The notes below the pieces were generated by a model, which was given only the letters and a program-made list of their open reading frames with translations, did no database searches and was not told the DNA's origin. DNA of 64,000 nt, from NCBI RefSeq assembly GCF_018687715.1, contig NC_056762.1:44633520-44697519 (forward strand), in the 5' to 3' direction. The position numbers and the translations under genes were made by a program. The DNA is from Carya illinoinensis. Lineage: Eukaryota; Streptophyta; Magnoliopsida; Fagales; Juglandaceae. Shown piece by piece: positions 24,267 to 39,200 of the stretch. How positions within the stretch are numbered: position 1 is the stretch's first letter; each line of letters opens with the position of its first letter.

Positions 24267-27200
24267 ATGAAGTTGAAGCGAAGGAGGGCATTAGAAGTGG
24301 TCAGCATATTCACTAATTGAACAATTTTTTATTGCCTAAATTTATACCTCTATAATTTATTTTTTGCTTCATCTCTTTCGGTTATATATATGGATTTTCT
24401 GAGACGTTGCACTACAATGAGTGTTGTTATTGGCGTTTATGCAAAATGATTGCTTTGCCATAGTCTTCTTTTATGCTTGCGGTGCTGTGGGCGTGACTTA
24501 GATGGTTAAAGATTCCCGTTTTAGTGCTTCTATCGTTGTTTGTCTTTATATCTGTATTATGTGTATGATGCTCTATTTGGCTACTCAGAAATCCAGAGAA
24601 AGAAGTTACGTTTTCTGGAATAACATCTTGTGTGTTTTTTTTATTTATTCATCAAAAAAAAAAACATCTTGTGTGTTTTTTATTTATTTTTTAATTAGTA
24701 AAGAAGAAATTTATTGATGAGAAAAGTTGGCATAGCCAAGTACACGGGACTCTTTTGGGCTTATTCTATGGCGCCTTTGAATTGGAAATCTACAGTGTAT
24801 TTAGCCGAAGGCTACTGCTTCAGTGAGATGTTTATTCACATGGGAAAACAATGTTAAACAAGTGTTTCAAATAGTTGCCTTTCAACTTCATTCTACTGTT
24901 GATCTCATTAGAGTGCCGGTTGTTTATTTTTCTTACGTCAGAATAAATAAGGTCCATGATTTCAAATTTTCCAATTTCAATACGAAATAAATCATATCAG
25001 GCAGCAATTTATATTCCATGATGGGCGAGTTGTTCATGCTTATCTGGAACTGTTTTACTAGAAATGTGGCCATTATTACCTCTCAGTAATTGATCGTAGA
25101 CAAGCCTTGCAGGAAATTTGGTAGTGAGATTTTTGTGCCTTTTAATCTTTGGTTTTGGAAAGCCTTTTAGGATATCTGGTGGTGTTAGTCTTGTGACTTT
25201 AAACTTTGATATCGTGGAATCATTATTAGAGGTAGGCAACTGTTAGCACAGGCTATATACTTCACCGATTGCATTTGTTTGATTAATTTTTTTTGGTTTC
25301 TAATTTGTTTTACATTTATGACTCAGTGAGATATTGATATGCTGTCCAGTATGACTGTGATGGCTAAAAATTAACCATGGTTGCCTGATTATTTGTTTCA
25401 GCCTCCAAGAATTAGATCCTTCATCGATGGTGTTACTGCTGTTCCACTTGAGGATATTGAAGAACCCCTCAAAGGTTTCATTTGGGAGTTTGATAAGGTG
25501 CCTTTTTTCACCTTACATGTTAAATGCTGTGGTTGATGCTGTGTGGTTTGACTTATGTGTATTTTGGTGGTGCAGGGAGACTTCCATCATTGGGTGGATC
25601 TTTTTAATCATTTTGATTCATTTTTTGAGAAGCACATAAAATCAAGAAAGGATTTGCAGGTTGAGGATAATTTTCTGGACTCTGATCCTCCCTTCCCAAA
25701 AGAAGCTGTTGTTCAAATTCTTCGTGTTATAAGAATAATTTTGGAGAATTGCACAAATAAGCACTTCTATAGTTCTTATGAGGTAAAGTTAGATTTCAGT
25801 TTCAGAAATATACTTGTAATATACTGTTTATTTATTTATTTTATTTATTTATTTTATTTATTTTTTTATTTTTAAATTGTTACTGGGTGGGAGATTATGT
25901 GATACGAATTGTATGTTTTTAGTAGGCCCGTTCGGAGTTTACAATTATTGAGGAGTGTGTTGGGGAATTTACGGTGGCTTGGTGTATGGGCAAAATCTGG
26001 TTTGGTGGGATAGGCATTGGTGCACTAGTGGTGGTTTTGGGCAGGCGCGTCTTTGGGCTTGGGTTAGGGCTATGGCTTTGTTAGGTTCATTTTCCTAGAT
26101 GGTTTTATCTTTTTTTTTTTTTTTTGGCACCCCAACTAGGTGTTTTCTCTTGCATACATCCAGTGTACTTGGCTATGCATATTGTCATTAATAAATTGTT
26201 ACTTATTAAAAAAAAAACTTATTCTTTGTTGGCAATAACTGTTTTGATTAGGTTGTTTTGAGTTTTAGCAATATCAAAGTTTTTGCTTAAAAATTTGTTC
26301 TCATTTTATCTCTCATAAATTTTTATGCTTTTGGCTTGTATGCAATTGCAGCAGCATCTTTGTTTACTGCTTGCTTCAACTGATCCGGATGTTGTTGAGG
26401 CATGCCTGCAGACTTTGGCTGCTTTTTTGAAAAAAGCAATTGGCAAGTACTCCATTAGAGATGCTTCCATGAGTTCAAAGTTATTTGCTCTTGCACAAGG
26501 TTGGGGGGGAAAGGAAGAGGGGCTTGGGTTGATTGCAACTGCTGTACAGGATGGTTGTGACCCTGTTGCCTATGAATTGGGTTGCGCCCTGCATTTTGAA
26601 TTCTATGCTTCCAGTGAGTTGTCATGTGAACTCCCAGCTGTAGAACATTCAATGCAGGGTTTACAAATCATTCATCTACCTGACATCAATAGTTGCCTAG
26701 AGACTGATCTAGAGCTCTTAAGCAATTTAGTTGCAGAATACAAAGTACCCACCAGTTTAAGATTTTCTCTATTGACAAGATTGCGGTTTGCAAGGGCTTT
26801 TGGCTCTTTAGCTTCTCGGCAGCAGTATACCTGCATCCGTTTGTATGCCTTCATAGTTCTTGTTCAAGCAAGCGGTGATGCAGATGACCTAGTATCTTTC
26901 TTTAACACCGAGCCTGAGTTTGTCAATGAGTTAGTGTCGTTGTTAAGCTATGAAGATGCAGTTCCCGAGAAGATTCGAATTCTATGCTTGCTTTCTTTGG
27001 TTGCTCTTTGTCAAGATAGGTCTCGTCAGCCTTCTGTGTTGACTGTTGTCACATCTGGTGGTCACCGTGGAATCCTATCCAGCCTAATGCAAAAGGCCAT
27101 TGACTCCGTTATTAGTGATGCCTCGAAGTGGTCTGTAGTTTTTGCCGAGGCTCTGTTATCCCTTGTCACTGTTTTGGTTTCATCTTCTTCAGGTTGCTCA

Positions 27201-30200
27201 GCCATGCGCGAAGCAGGATTTATTCCTACTCTTCTACCCCTCCTTAAAGATACAAATCCGCAACACTTGCATTTGGTAAGCACAGCTGTGCACATTCTAG
27301 AAGCTTTTATGGATTACAGCAATCCAGCTGCTGCGTTGTTCAGAGACTTGGGCGGTTTGGATGATACCATCTCTCGTCTGAAGGTGGAAGTGTCACGCAT
27401 AGAAAATGGTTCAAAGCAACAAGGTGAAAGTTCTGATTGTGGTGGGAGGAGTAAGCAAGTGGTTGCAGGTGCCTCCAATGAGCTAGATGATTTGCAGCCT
27501 CTGTATTCTGAAGCATTAGTTTCGTATCACAGGCGATTGCTGACGAAAGCTTTACTGCGTGCTATATCCCTTGGAACTTATGCCCCTGGAAATACCACAC
27601 GTGTTTATAGCTCAGAGGAGAGTTTGCCTTGTTGCTTACGCATAATTTTTCAAAGGGCAAAAGATTTTGGTGGTGGGGTGTTTTCACTTGCAGCTACTGT
27701 CATGAGTGATTTGATTCACAAAGATCCCACTTGTTTTCCTGTCTTAGATGCAGCTGGGCTTCCTTCTGCCTTCTTGGATGCTATAATGGATGGTGTTCTA
27801 TGCTCATCTGATGCCATAACATGCATACCTCAGTGTTTGGATGCTTTGTGCCTAAACAATAATGGCCTTCAGTCCGTTAAAGATCGCAATGCTTTGAGGT
27901 GTTTTGTGAAAATATTTACTTCAAGAATGTATTTGCGTGCCCTCACTAGTGACACCTCTGTATCCTTGTCTAGTGGACTGGATGAACTAATGCGCCATGC
28001 AGCTTCATTGCGCGGGCCTGGAGTGGATATGTTGATCGAGATCTTGAATGCCATATTGAGAATTGGATCTGGGGTTGATGCTTCTTACTTGTCAACTGAT
28101 CCTTCATGCTCTTCCACTGCTGTTCCCATGGAAACTGATGGTGAAGAGAGGAACTTGGTTCTTTCAGATGATAGGGAAGCATCCAAGATGGATAATTCAG
28201 ACCAGACCACCGAGCCATCTGCTGATTCCTCAATAGTAAATATCGAGTCATTCCTGTCTGACTGTGTGAGCAATGTTGCTCGTCTTCTGGAAACAATACT
28301 GCAGAATGCTGATACATGTCGTATATTTGTAGAGAAGAAGGGGATTGAAGCTGTTCTGCAGTTATTTACTTTGCCTTTAATGCCTCTGGCAGTGTCTGTT
28401 GGTCAGAATATCTCCATTGCCTTTAAGAACTTCTCACCACAGCATTCAGCTTCTCTTGCTCGGGAAGTATGCTCATTTCTGAGGGAGCATCTGAAATCAA
28501 CAAATGAACTCCTAGCTTCAGTTGGAGGGACTCAGCTTGCCATGGTTGAATCTGCATTGCAAACTAAGGTTTTGAGATATCTTTGCAGTCTTGAAGGCAT
28601 TCTGTCCCTATCTAATTTTTTGCTGAAGGGGACTACTAGTGTGGTCTCAGAGCTTGGCACTGCAGATGCTGATGTATTGAGAGATCTTGGGAGTGCATAC
28701 AGGGAAATAATCTGGCAAATTTCTTTATGTAATGACTCCAAAGTGGATGAGAAGAAGAATGCCGACCAAGTACCTGAGAGTTCAGAGGCAGCTCCATCTA
28801 ATGCTATTGGAAGAGAGAGTGATGATGATTTAAATATTCCAGTGGTGAGATACATGAACCCTGTTTCCCTCAGGAATGGTTCTCAATCTCTATGGGCTGG
28901 TGACAGGGATTTTCTGTCAGTTGTTCGTTCTGGTGAAGGTTTGCACCGTCGTAGTCGACATGGGTTGACACGCATTCGGGGAAGAACAGGGAGGCATCTG
29001 GAGGCTTTGAACATTGATTCTGAAGTTCCGTCTAATGTACCGGAGACATCTTCCCAGGATTTGAAAAAGAAAAGTCCTGATGTTCTTGTTTTGGAAATTC
29101 TTAACAAGCTTGCTTCAACTTTGCGCTCTTTCTTCACATCTCTTGTCAAGGGATTCACATCACCAAACCGTCGTAGAGCTGACTCAGGGTCGTTGAGTTC
29201 AGCTTCAAAGACTCTTGGAACTGGACTGGCTAAAGTATTTTTTGAGGCTCTTAGTTTCTCTGGGAATTCTACTTCTGTGGGGCTTGACGTGTCATTATCA
29301 GTGAAATGTCGATACCTTGGAAAGGTTGTGGACGACATGGCATCAATAACATTTGACAGCAGGCGACGTACTTGTTATACTGCAATGGTCAATAATTTTT
29401 ATGTTCACGGTACCTTTAAGGAGCTACTGACAACATTTGAAGCTACAAGTCAGTTGTTGTGGACACTGCCACACACTATCCCCACATCAGGTGTTGAGAA
29501 TGAAAAGGCAGGTGAAGTAAGTAAATTGTCTCATAGTGCATGGCTACTTGATACGTTACAGAGTTATTGCCGGGTGCTTGAGTATTTTGTTAATTCTTCT
29601 TTACTATTACCTCCAAACTCTGCATCCCAAGCTCAGCTTCTTGTTCAGCCGGTTGCTGTTGGTCTTTCTATTGGGCTATTTCCGGTTCCAAGGGACCCTG
29701 AAGTATTTGTCCGTATGCTGCAATCTCAGGTTCTTGATGTTATACTTCCTATCTGGAACCACCCCAGGTTTCCTGGTTGTAGTCTGGGTTTCATTGCTTC
29801 CATTCTTTCACTTGTTACACATGTGTACTCTGGTGTGGGTGATGTGAAACGAAATCGCAGTGGCATTGCAGGGACTACCAGCCATAGATTTATGCCCCCA
29901 CCACCTGATGAAGCTACTATTGCCACAATTGTTGAGATGGGTTTTACAAGAGCAAGAGCAGAGGAAGCACTAAGACGAGGGGAAACAAATAGTGTTGAAA
30001 TGGCCATGGAATGGCTGTTTAGTCATGCTGAGGATCCTGTACAGGAGGATGATGAACTAGCTCGGGCACTTGCACTGTCCCTGGGAAGTTCATCAGAAAC
30101 ATCTAAAGTTGATAATGTTGACAAGTCAATAGATGTACTGACGGAAAATGGGCACATGAAGGCACCCCCTGTTGATGATATTCTTGTGGCATCAGTGAAA

Positions 30201-33200
30201 CTATTTCAGAGCAGTGATACATTGGCATTTCCATTAACAGATTTGTTTGTTACGCTTTGCAATCGGAACAAAGGAGAAGATCGTCCAAGAGTGGCATCTT
30301 ATCTTATTCAGCAGCTGAAGCTTTGCCCTTTGGATTTTTCAAAGGATACTGGTGCACTGAGCATGTTATCACATATTATAACATTACTTCTGTTTGAGGA
30401 TGGAAATACACGAGGCATTGCTGCAGAGAGTGGTATTGTATCTGCTGCAGTAGATATTTTGATCAATTTTAAGGCTAGAAATGAGTCAGGAAACGAGCTT
30501 CTGGTTCCAAGGTGCATTAGTGCTTTACTGCTTATCTTGGATAACATGCTGCAGTCCCGGCCCAAAATTTGTTCTGAAAGTATGGAAGGAACTCAAGCAG
30601 GGTCTCTGCTGGATTCGTCAGGAGATCTTGCTTCCTTTTCAGTTCCTACATCGGTTCAAGGGAAAAAACCAGCTTCAAATGCCCCTATGAAAGACTCTGG
30701 TACAGCATTTGAAAAAATATTGGGGAAAGCGACTGGATATTTGACTGCTGAAGAGAGTCATAAGGTGCTGCTAGTTGCTTGTGACTTGATAAAACAGCAT
30801 GTCCCAGCTGTGATCATGCAGGCTGTTCTACAATTATGTGCTCGGTTGACAAAAACTCACTCACTAGCTTTACAGTTTCTTGAAAATGGAGGTTTGGCTG
30901 CTCTTTTTAGTCTTCCAAGAAGTTGTTTTTTCCCTGGATATGACACTGTTGCATCTGCTATTGTGAGACATCTCCTTGAAGATCCTCAAACACTGCAAAC
31001 AGCTATGGAATTAGAGATACGACAAACTTTGACTGGAAATGGGCATGCTAGGTGGGTGTCTGCGCGGACTTTTTTGACATCAATGGCACCTGTTATCTCC
31101 AGGGATCCTGTGGTTTTCATGAAAGCCAGCGGTGCTGTTTGCCAGTTGGAGACATCTGGAGGTAGGACCTTTGTTGTGTTATCCAAGGAAAAAGAGAAGG
31201 AAAAGGACAAATCAAAGACCTCTGTTGTTGAAGCTGGATTATCTTCCAATGAATGTGTTCGAATTTCTGAAAATAAAATTCATGATGGATCAGGAAAATG
31301 CTCTAAGGGCCACAAAAAAATCCCTGCCAATCTCACTCAAGTAATGGATCAACTTCTTGATATAGTCTTAAAATACCCATCAGCAAAAAGCCATGAAGGT
31401 AATGTGAATAACTTATCTTCTATGGAGGTTGATGAACCTGCTACAAAGGTGAAGGGTAAATCAAAGGTTGATGAGACAATGAAATTAGAGTCCGATTCTG
31501 AAAGATCTGCAGGGCTTGCTAAGGTGACTTTTGTCCTCAAGTTATTAAGTGACATTCTTCTGATGTATGTACATGCAGTTGGAGTTATACTTAAGCGGGA
31601 TCTGGAATTGTGTCAACTCCGGGGATCTAATCCTCTGGATAGTCCTGGAAATGAGGGGGGAGTAATTCATCATATTTTACATCGGTTACTTCCACTTTCT
31701 ATTGATAAATCTGCAGGACCTGATGAATGGAGAGGCAAGTTGTCTGAAAAAGCTTCATGGTTCATGGTTGTTCTGTGTGGTCGATCTGGTGAAGGTCGTA
31801 AGCGAGTAATTGGTGAACTTGTGAAATCCTTATCCTCATTTTCAAACTTAGAGAGCAATTCTACCAAGAGCATTTTATTGCCAGATAAGGTCGTCTGTGC
31901 TTTTGTTGATTTGGTGTATTCTATTTTGTCAAAAAACTCAACGTCCAGTAACTTGCCTAGCAGTTCTGGATGTTCACCTGACATAGCAAAAAGCATGATA
32001 GATGGAGGAACGGTTCAATGCTTGACTGGCATTCTTCAAGTGATTGATTTGGACCATCCTGATGCTGCTAAAATTGTGAATCTTATACTTAAGGCCTTGG
32101 AATGTTTGACGAGGGCTGCTAATGCTAGTGAACAAATTTTTAAATCTGATGGTACAAACAAGAAAAAACCCATGGGTTTAAGTGGAAGACCTGATGATCA
32201 GTCAACTGCACCATCAGCTGCTCACACTGTGGAGCATAATCAAAATACAAACAGACAAGAGGAAGCCAGAGTTGCAGAGGAGAGTGAACAACAGAATCAA
32301 GAAGCTTCTCAAAATGAAGTTAACCATGATGCAAATCCTAATGAGTCTGTAGAGCAAGATATGAGAATAGAAGTGGAGGATACAACGGTTACCAATCCAC
32401 CTGTGGAGCTTGGGATGGATTTTATGCGTGAAGAGATGGAAGAGGGTGGTGTTTTGCACAACACTGACCAAATTGATATAAATTTTCGTGTTGAGAACAG
32501 AGCGGATGATGATATGGGTGATGAGGATGATGACATGGGTGATGATGACGAGGATGATGAGGTTGAGGATGAGGATGAGGATATAGCAGAAGATGGTGGG
32601 GGCATGATGTCTCTTGCTGATACGGATGTGGAAGACCATGATGATGCGGGCTTGGGTGATGACTATAATGATGAGATGATTGATGAAGAGGACGATGATT
32701 TTCACGAGAATCGCGTCATAGAGGTAAGATGGAGGGAGGCCCTTGATGGGTTAGATCATTTGCAGGTACTTGGACAACCTGGGTCTGCAGGTGGTCTAAT
32801 TGATGTTGCAGCTGAACCTTTCGAAGGAGTTAATGTGGATGACCTTTTTGGTCTTCGGAGGCCTTTAGGATTTGAGCGCCGCCGTCAGACAGGTGGTAGG
32901 TCTTCCTTTGAGCGATCTGTTGCAGAAGTGAATGGTTTTCAGCATCCCCTTCTTTTAAGACCATCCCAGTCAGGGGACCTGGTTTCAATGTGGTCATCAG
33001 GTGGGAATTCATCCAGAGATGTGGAAGCTCTGTCATCTGGGAGTTTTGACATAGCTCATTTCTACATGTTTGATGCTCCTGTTCTTCCATTTGATAATGT
33101 TCCAAGCAGTCTCTTTGGTGACCGTTTGGGTGGGGCAGCACCCCCACCTTTGACTGATTATTCTGTAGGCATGGACTCCTTGCAGTTACCAGGACGAAGA

Positions 33201-36200
33201 GGCCCTGGTGATGGTCGGTGGACTGATGATGGCCAGCCACAAGCTGGTGCTCAAGCTGCTGCTATTGCACAGGCGGTAGAGGAACATTTCATTTCTCAAT
33301 TGCACAGTGTAGCTCCTCCCAACAGTACTGATGAAAGGCAGTCCCAAAATTCCGGAGTGCAGGAGAAGCAACCAGATGCCCCTCCATCCAATAATGATCC
33401 GGTAGCAGTGGAGGGTGCTAACACTAACAGTCAAAGAGAAGGGCAGCATCAAGAAAATGGTGATGAGACCATGCTCAACCCCATGGTTGAGAGTGTAACC
33501 CGTGGAGAGCAAGTTGATCCAGAAGCCATTCATGCAGGTGAATGTTTACAGGCACTTGAGCCTATGCTGATCCAACCATTTTCACTGAACACTACACCAA
33601 ATGGTCATGACAACATGGAAATTGGTGAAGGAAATGGCAGTGCTGATGAGCAGGTAGGGACAATGCCAGAGTTTGTCAACTCATCGACTGACTGTCATGA
33701 TGATTCACAATGTGATGGGGGTTCTGAAGCTCCTGCGAGTCTCCATAATGTGCTACTTCAGGCCACTGATTGTGATGGATCTTCAAGAACTGATGAACAG
33801 GCCAGTAATCAGGGTTTGGAAATTTCTGGTTTGCCAATGCCTAATTCTGAAGATTGTCATGCATTTCCCATCCTCGCAAGTATTGATGTTGATATGAATA
33901 ATATTGATGTTGGTGGAAATCAATCTGAGCAACCTGTGCTTGATGTTATGGATGAGCCTTCGTCAAGACAAAATACCCTGGTTGCTCTTGACTCTAGTCT
34001 GGCTGAGCAGACTAGTGTGAATAGTGAGGTTCCTGGTGCTAATGCTATTGATCCCACCTTCTTGGACGCACTTCCTGATGATCTGCGGGCAGAAGTACTA
34101 GCTTCCCAGCAAGCTCAGCCTATTCAGCCTCCAACTTATGCACCGCCTTCTGCCGAAGATATTGATCCTGAGTTTTTAGCTGCTCTTCCTCCTGATATTC
34201 AAGCAGAAGTTTTGGCCCAACAACGAGCTCAGAGGGTGTCACAGCAGGCTGAAGGACAACCAGTTGACATGGACAATGCTTCAATCATTGCGACTTTTCC
34301 TGCTGATTTGCGTGAAGAGGTTTGCATCTTCAACTTTACTTCTGGTTACATGTTGAGTAACAATAACTGTTCGTATTTCTTTTTCATATTTGACAATCCT
34401 TTGTTTTTTGCTTCTGTTTCAGGTACTTCTGACTTCATCAGAAGCAGTTCTGTCTGCTTTGCCCTCTCCATTACTCGCTGAAGCCCAAATGTTAAGGGAC
34501 CGAGCTATGAGTCATTATCAAGCTCGCAGCCTTTTTGGAAGCAGCCACAGGCTATATAATCGGAGGAATGGGTTGGGTTTTGACAGACAGACCGTGATGG
34601 ACAGGGGTGTGGGAATTACACTAGGCCGGAGGACAGCTTCCACCATTGCAGATGGCTTGAAGGTGAAGGAAATTGAAGGTGAGCCACTTCTGGATGTAAA
34701 TGCATTGAAAGCTCTTGTCCGACTCCTACGATTAGCTCAGGTAATACCATGTTCTATCTGAGCTCTTTAGTTGGAAAATGATTGTGTTTTTTCTTTACCA
34801 GATTGCCTGCAAAAGTCTGTCTATAAGAGACAAAGTCTGATAGTTGAAAATAAATATTAGTTCATATATATGAAGGAATCGTAGTCAGCATCTCTTTGAA
34901 GGTAGGTTCAAATAATGAACAAAATTTTATGTTGATCTGTTGAAGGAATTACGAATTTTTCTGTGATAAAGTTATAATCTGAACTGATCTGGACTTCCTG
35001 ATAAATTCTTGTCATGGACAACTGCAAAGCAAGATTTCATATGGAAAGAGGGCAAAATTGCTCTAGAATTTAGGATGTATACATTCCCAAGAATCAAATA
35101 GAGTATATTTGAATATCTAGAAAAACATTCTGACTAATTATGGTTGTGGAACTTTCTTGGCAATGAGATCATTTGTGTGACCTTTGTATTGTATTCTGAT
35201 GACTGTTTAATTGTTTTATCTCATGTGTCCAGCCCCTTGGCAAAGGTCTCTTGCAGAGACTCTTGTTAAACCTTTGTGCACACAGTGTTACGAGAGCAAT
35301 ACTAGTTCGTCTTTTGCTTGATATGATCAAGCCTGAGGCTGAAGGCTCAGTCAGTGGATTGGCAACAATAAACTCCCAGAGGCTATATGGCTGTCAGTCA
35401 AATGTTGTGTATGGTCGGTCCCAGTTGTTGGATGGTAAGACTTTCATCTGATATTACTAACTATATGCTTAATTTTTTGTATATCAATTTTTTATTTCCT
35501 TATTTATTTATTGTTTGACAGGTCTTCCTCCACTGGTCTTGCGTCGAACTTTTGAGATTTTCACATACTTGGCTACTAATCATTCTGCTGTTGCCAATAT
35601 GTTATTCTACTTTGATCCTTCACTTGTTCCAGAGCATCTGAGTCCAATATGTACAGAAGCCAAGAAGGATAAAGGCAAGGAGAAAATTGTGGAAGGACTT
35701 TCATCAATGCCTTTGGGGAGCTCTCTGGATGGGGATACTCCGTTGATACTGTTCTTGAAGCTTTTGAATCGACCACTTTTTCTGCGCAGCACTGCTCACC
35801 TTGAGCAGGTATATCTGATATCTGGATCAAGTGGTTTCAAAATAGTTTTGGGCCATGATTTTGCGCTTTCTAGTTATATATTATACATTATTTTGGTCCA
35901 TACTTTTTTATGATTAAATGTAATAACCGAGGGTCCATGATTTAATGTTTACATTTTTATTTATTCATTTTTATTTTTCTAAATGCTTCAGGTCATGGGC
36001 CTTCTTCAAGCAGTTGTTTATAATGCAGCATCAAAATTAGAGTACCAGCCGCAATCTGAAGCGGCAACAGCAAATCCCCAAGATTTGCCAGGCAATGGAG
36101 CTTCTGCTGATGCCCAAAAAGATCCTCCTTTATCAGAACCAGAGTCTAAGCAAGACGATAAACATGCTGGTGCCGAGTCAACAGCTTCAGATGAAAAGAG

Positions 36201-39200
36201 GAGCATTGATATGTATAATATTTTTTTGCGATTGCCCCAATCAGAACTCCGAAATCTGTGCAATCTTCTTGGTCGTGAGGGGTACTATTAATGCTCTTAT
36301 TTTTATTACTGAATAGTTTAGATGTTCTGTTACTATACTTCTACTATCTTGTAGCATCTATAACTCTCTTTAAATACAGTCATGCAAAAAAAATATATAT
36401 ATGGTAAAGTATGCAAAAGAACGGAACAACCCAAGCACATCCTAGAATCTATGCAGATGGACCAAGGCTTATACTTGCTCTAGGGCTTTTATTACTGAGA
36501 TGGTTCCAACTATTTGGACCTACCATTTCTTGCATTTCAATCTCATCTATGTCCTCTCTGCAGTGTTCTCTTCTTTTTTTAACTGCCTTTCATAGTTTGA
36601 TTCAGATGAGTGAGTATCTAACCTGTCCATTTCTTGTTAGGCTTTCAGATAAAGTGTATACGCTGGCTGGTGAGGTGTTGAAGAAGTTGGCCTCAGTTGT
36701 TGCACCGCATCGAAAGTTATTTACTTCAGAGCTTTCTGAATCAGCCCGTGGATTGAGCAGTTCTGCCGTCAATGAGCTTGTCACTCTGCGGAAAACACAC
36801 ATGCTGGGTTTGAGTGCTGGGTCCATGGCTGGTGCAGCAATCCTACGTGTGCTACAAGCACTCAGCTTACTCGCTTCATCTAGCATTAATGAGAGTACAG
36901 GATTCAAGAGTGATGGAGAGCAGGAGGAGCAGGCTACTATGAAAAGGCTGAATGTTGCACTTGAGCCTTTGTGGCAAGAGTTGAGTGATTGCATAAGTGT
37001 GACTGAGACACAGTTGGGTCAAAGCTCCTTCTCTCAGACTATGTCAAATATAAATGTTGGGGAGCATGTCCAAGGCACGACTTCTTCATCTCCCCTTCCT
37101 CCTGGAACCCAGAGACTGTTGCCCTTCATCGAGGCATTCTTTGTATTGTGCGAAAAGCTACAAGCAAACCAGTCCATCACACATCAAGATCATGCCAATG
37201 CAACTGCAAGGGAAGTCAACGAATCTGCCAGGAGTTCAGCCTTTTTAATCACAAAGTGTGGTGTGGATTCTCAGAAGAAGCTTGATGGTGGATTTACGTT
37301 TACAAGGTTTGCTGAGAAGCATCGCCGGCTATTGAATGCTTTTATTCGACAGAACCCTGGTTTATTAGAAAAATCTCTTTCTATGCTGCTGAAGGCACCA
37401 AGGCTAATTGATTTTGACAATAAGCGAGCTTATTTCCGTTCAAAAATCCGGCAGCAGCATGAACAGAACCTTTCTGGCCCATTGAGGATAAGTGTTCGGA
37501 GGGCTTATGTTTTGGAGGACTCATACAATCAGTTGCGGATGCGTCCCAGTCGTGACCTAAAGGGACGATTGAATGTGCAGTTTCAGGGTGAAGAGGGTAT
37601 TGATGCTGGAGGTCTGACTAGAGAATGGTATCAATTACTGTCAAGGGTTATATTTGACAAGGGGGCATTGCTTTTCACTACTGTGGGAAACAATGCAACG
37701 TTCCAGCCAAACCCCAATTCTGTCTACCAGACGGAACATCTTTCTTACTTCAAGTTTGTGGGCCGAGTGGTAATGTCTTTAAGACACCAGTTCTGAGACT
37801 GGTTTTATGTTTTAAATTTTCATAAATGTTTTGCAACGTAGTCTTTGAAGGTTTTTTTGTTTACATTTTTCTTTCAACATTTGTGCAGGTTGCAAAGGCA
37901 CTGTTTGACGGGCAACTTTTGGATGTTTATTTTACTCGATCATTCTATAAGCACATACTTGATGCCAAGGTGACTTACCATGATATAGAGGCAGTTGATC
38001 CTGATTACTACAAGAATTTGAAGTGGATGTTAGAGGTCAGTGTGTTCATATACTGACAATTCAGTGTGTTTTCCCCGTTACTGTTGTTATTTTGAACCCT
38101 TGTGGTTCTGCTGATGTTTTGCTATGGCTTGTTCTGTATGAAATGTTGATTTTTGTATTAATTTCTTCATTTTACATGTTTCAGAATGATGTGAATGACA
38201 TTCTTGACCTGACATTTAGCATGGATGCGGATGAGGAAAAGCATATCCTTTATGGGAAAAATGAGGTATGTGAATTAATTTATCGTCTCTAGCTTAAATT
38301 GTATGGAGTTTGACTATTCCTGAAGCTTCTTTGCTGTTGTAGAAATCTTCAGAGCTTTCTATCTGATTCTCTTAAGACATCAAAGTTCATATCAAGTTAT
38401 CTAATATCAAGGTATTTTGTGGTTTTGTTTGTTTGTTCTTTTGAAAAGGTTACTGATTACGAGCTTAAACCTGGAGGAAGAAACATAAGGGTTACAGAAG
38501 AGACAAAGCACGAGTATGTTGATCTTGTTGCTGGACATATCTTGACAAATGCCATCCGTCCTCAAATTACTTCCTTTTTAGAGGGCTTCGACGAATTGGT
38601 ACCTCGAGAACTTATTTCTATTTTTAATGATAAGGAGCTCGAGCTACTTATAAGTGGACTTCCAGAGATTGATTGTAAGTTGGCTTTCATATGGAATTAA
38701 TTATTCAATAGTTACAGTATGTTTCTTCTTTACTCAAAAGTATCTGGTCGGTGTCATTGCTTTTGCAGTGGATGATTTGAAGGCCAACACAGATTACACT
38801 GGCTATACAGCAGCATCTATTGTTATTCAATGGTTTTGGGAGGTTGTTCAGGCTTTTAACAAGGAAGACATGGCAAGACTGCTGCAATTCGTCACTGGAA
38901 CATCGAAGGTAATTTGGTTCACTATAGATGAGATGGTAGTTTGAAATGCAACATGTGTGGATTTGTTTGTAGTACTTGTGAATTGTTCGTTTGACTTTAA
39001 GCCATTGTATATTTACTATTATTCAGGTCCCTTTGGAGGGTTTTAAGGCTTTACAAGGCATCTCTGGCCCTCAAAAGTTTCAGATTCACAAGGCCTATGG
39101 AGCTCCCGATCGGCTGCCCTCAGCTCATACATGGTCTGTGAAAAGATATATACACCATCTTTTGTAGCCAGTTGAGTCTTGGAGTCGTGGCATCTGCATT

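Noticed and set aside
32214..32705. 163-codon minus-strand frame in UPL
   Set aside because: Antisense of the acidic Asp/Glu tract; composition is an artefact of GAT/GAG codons.
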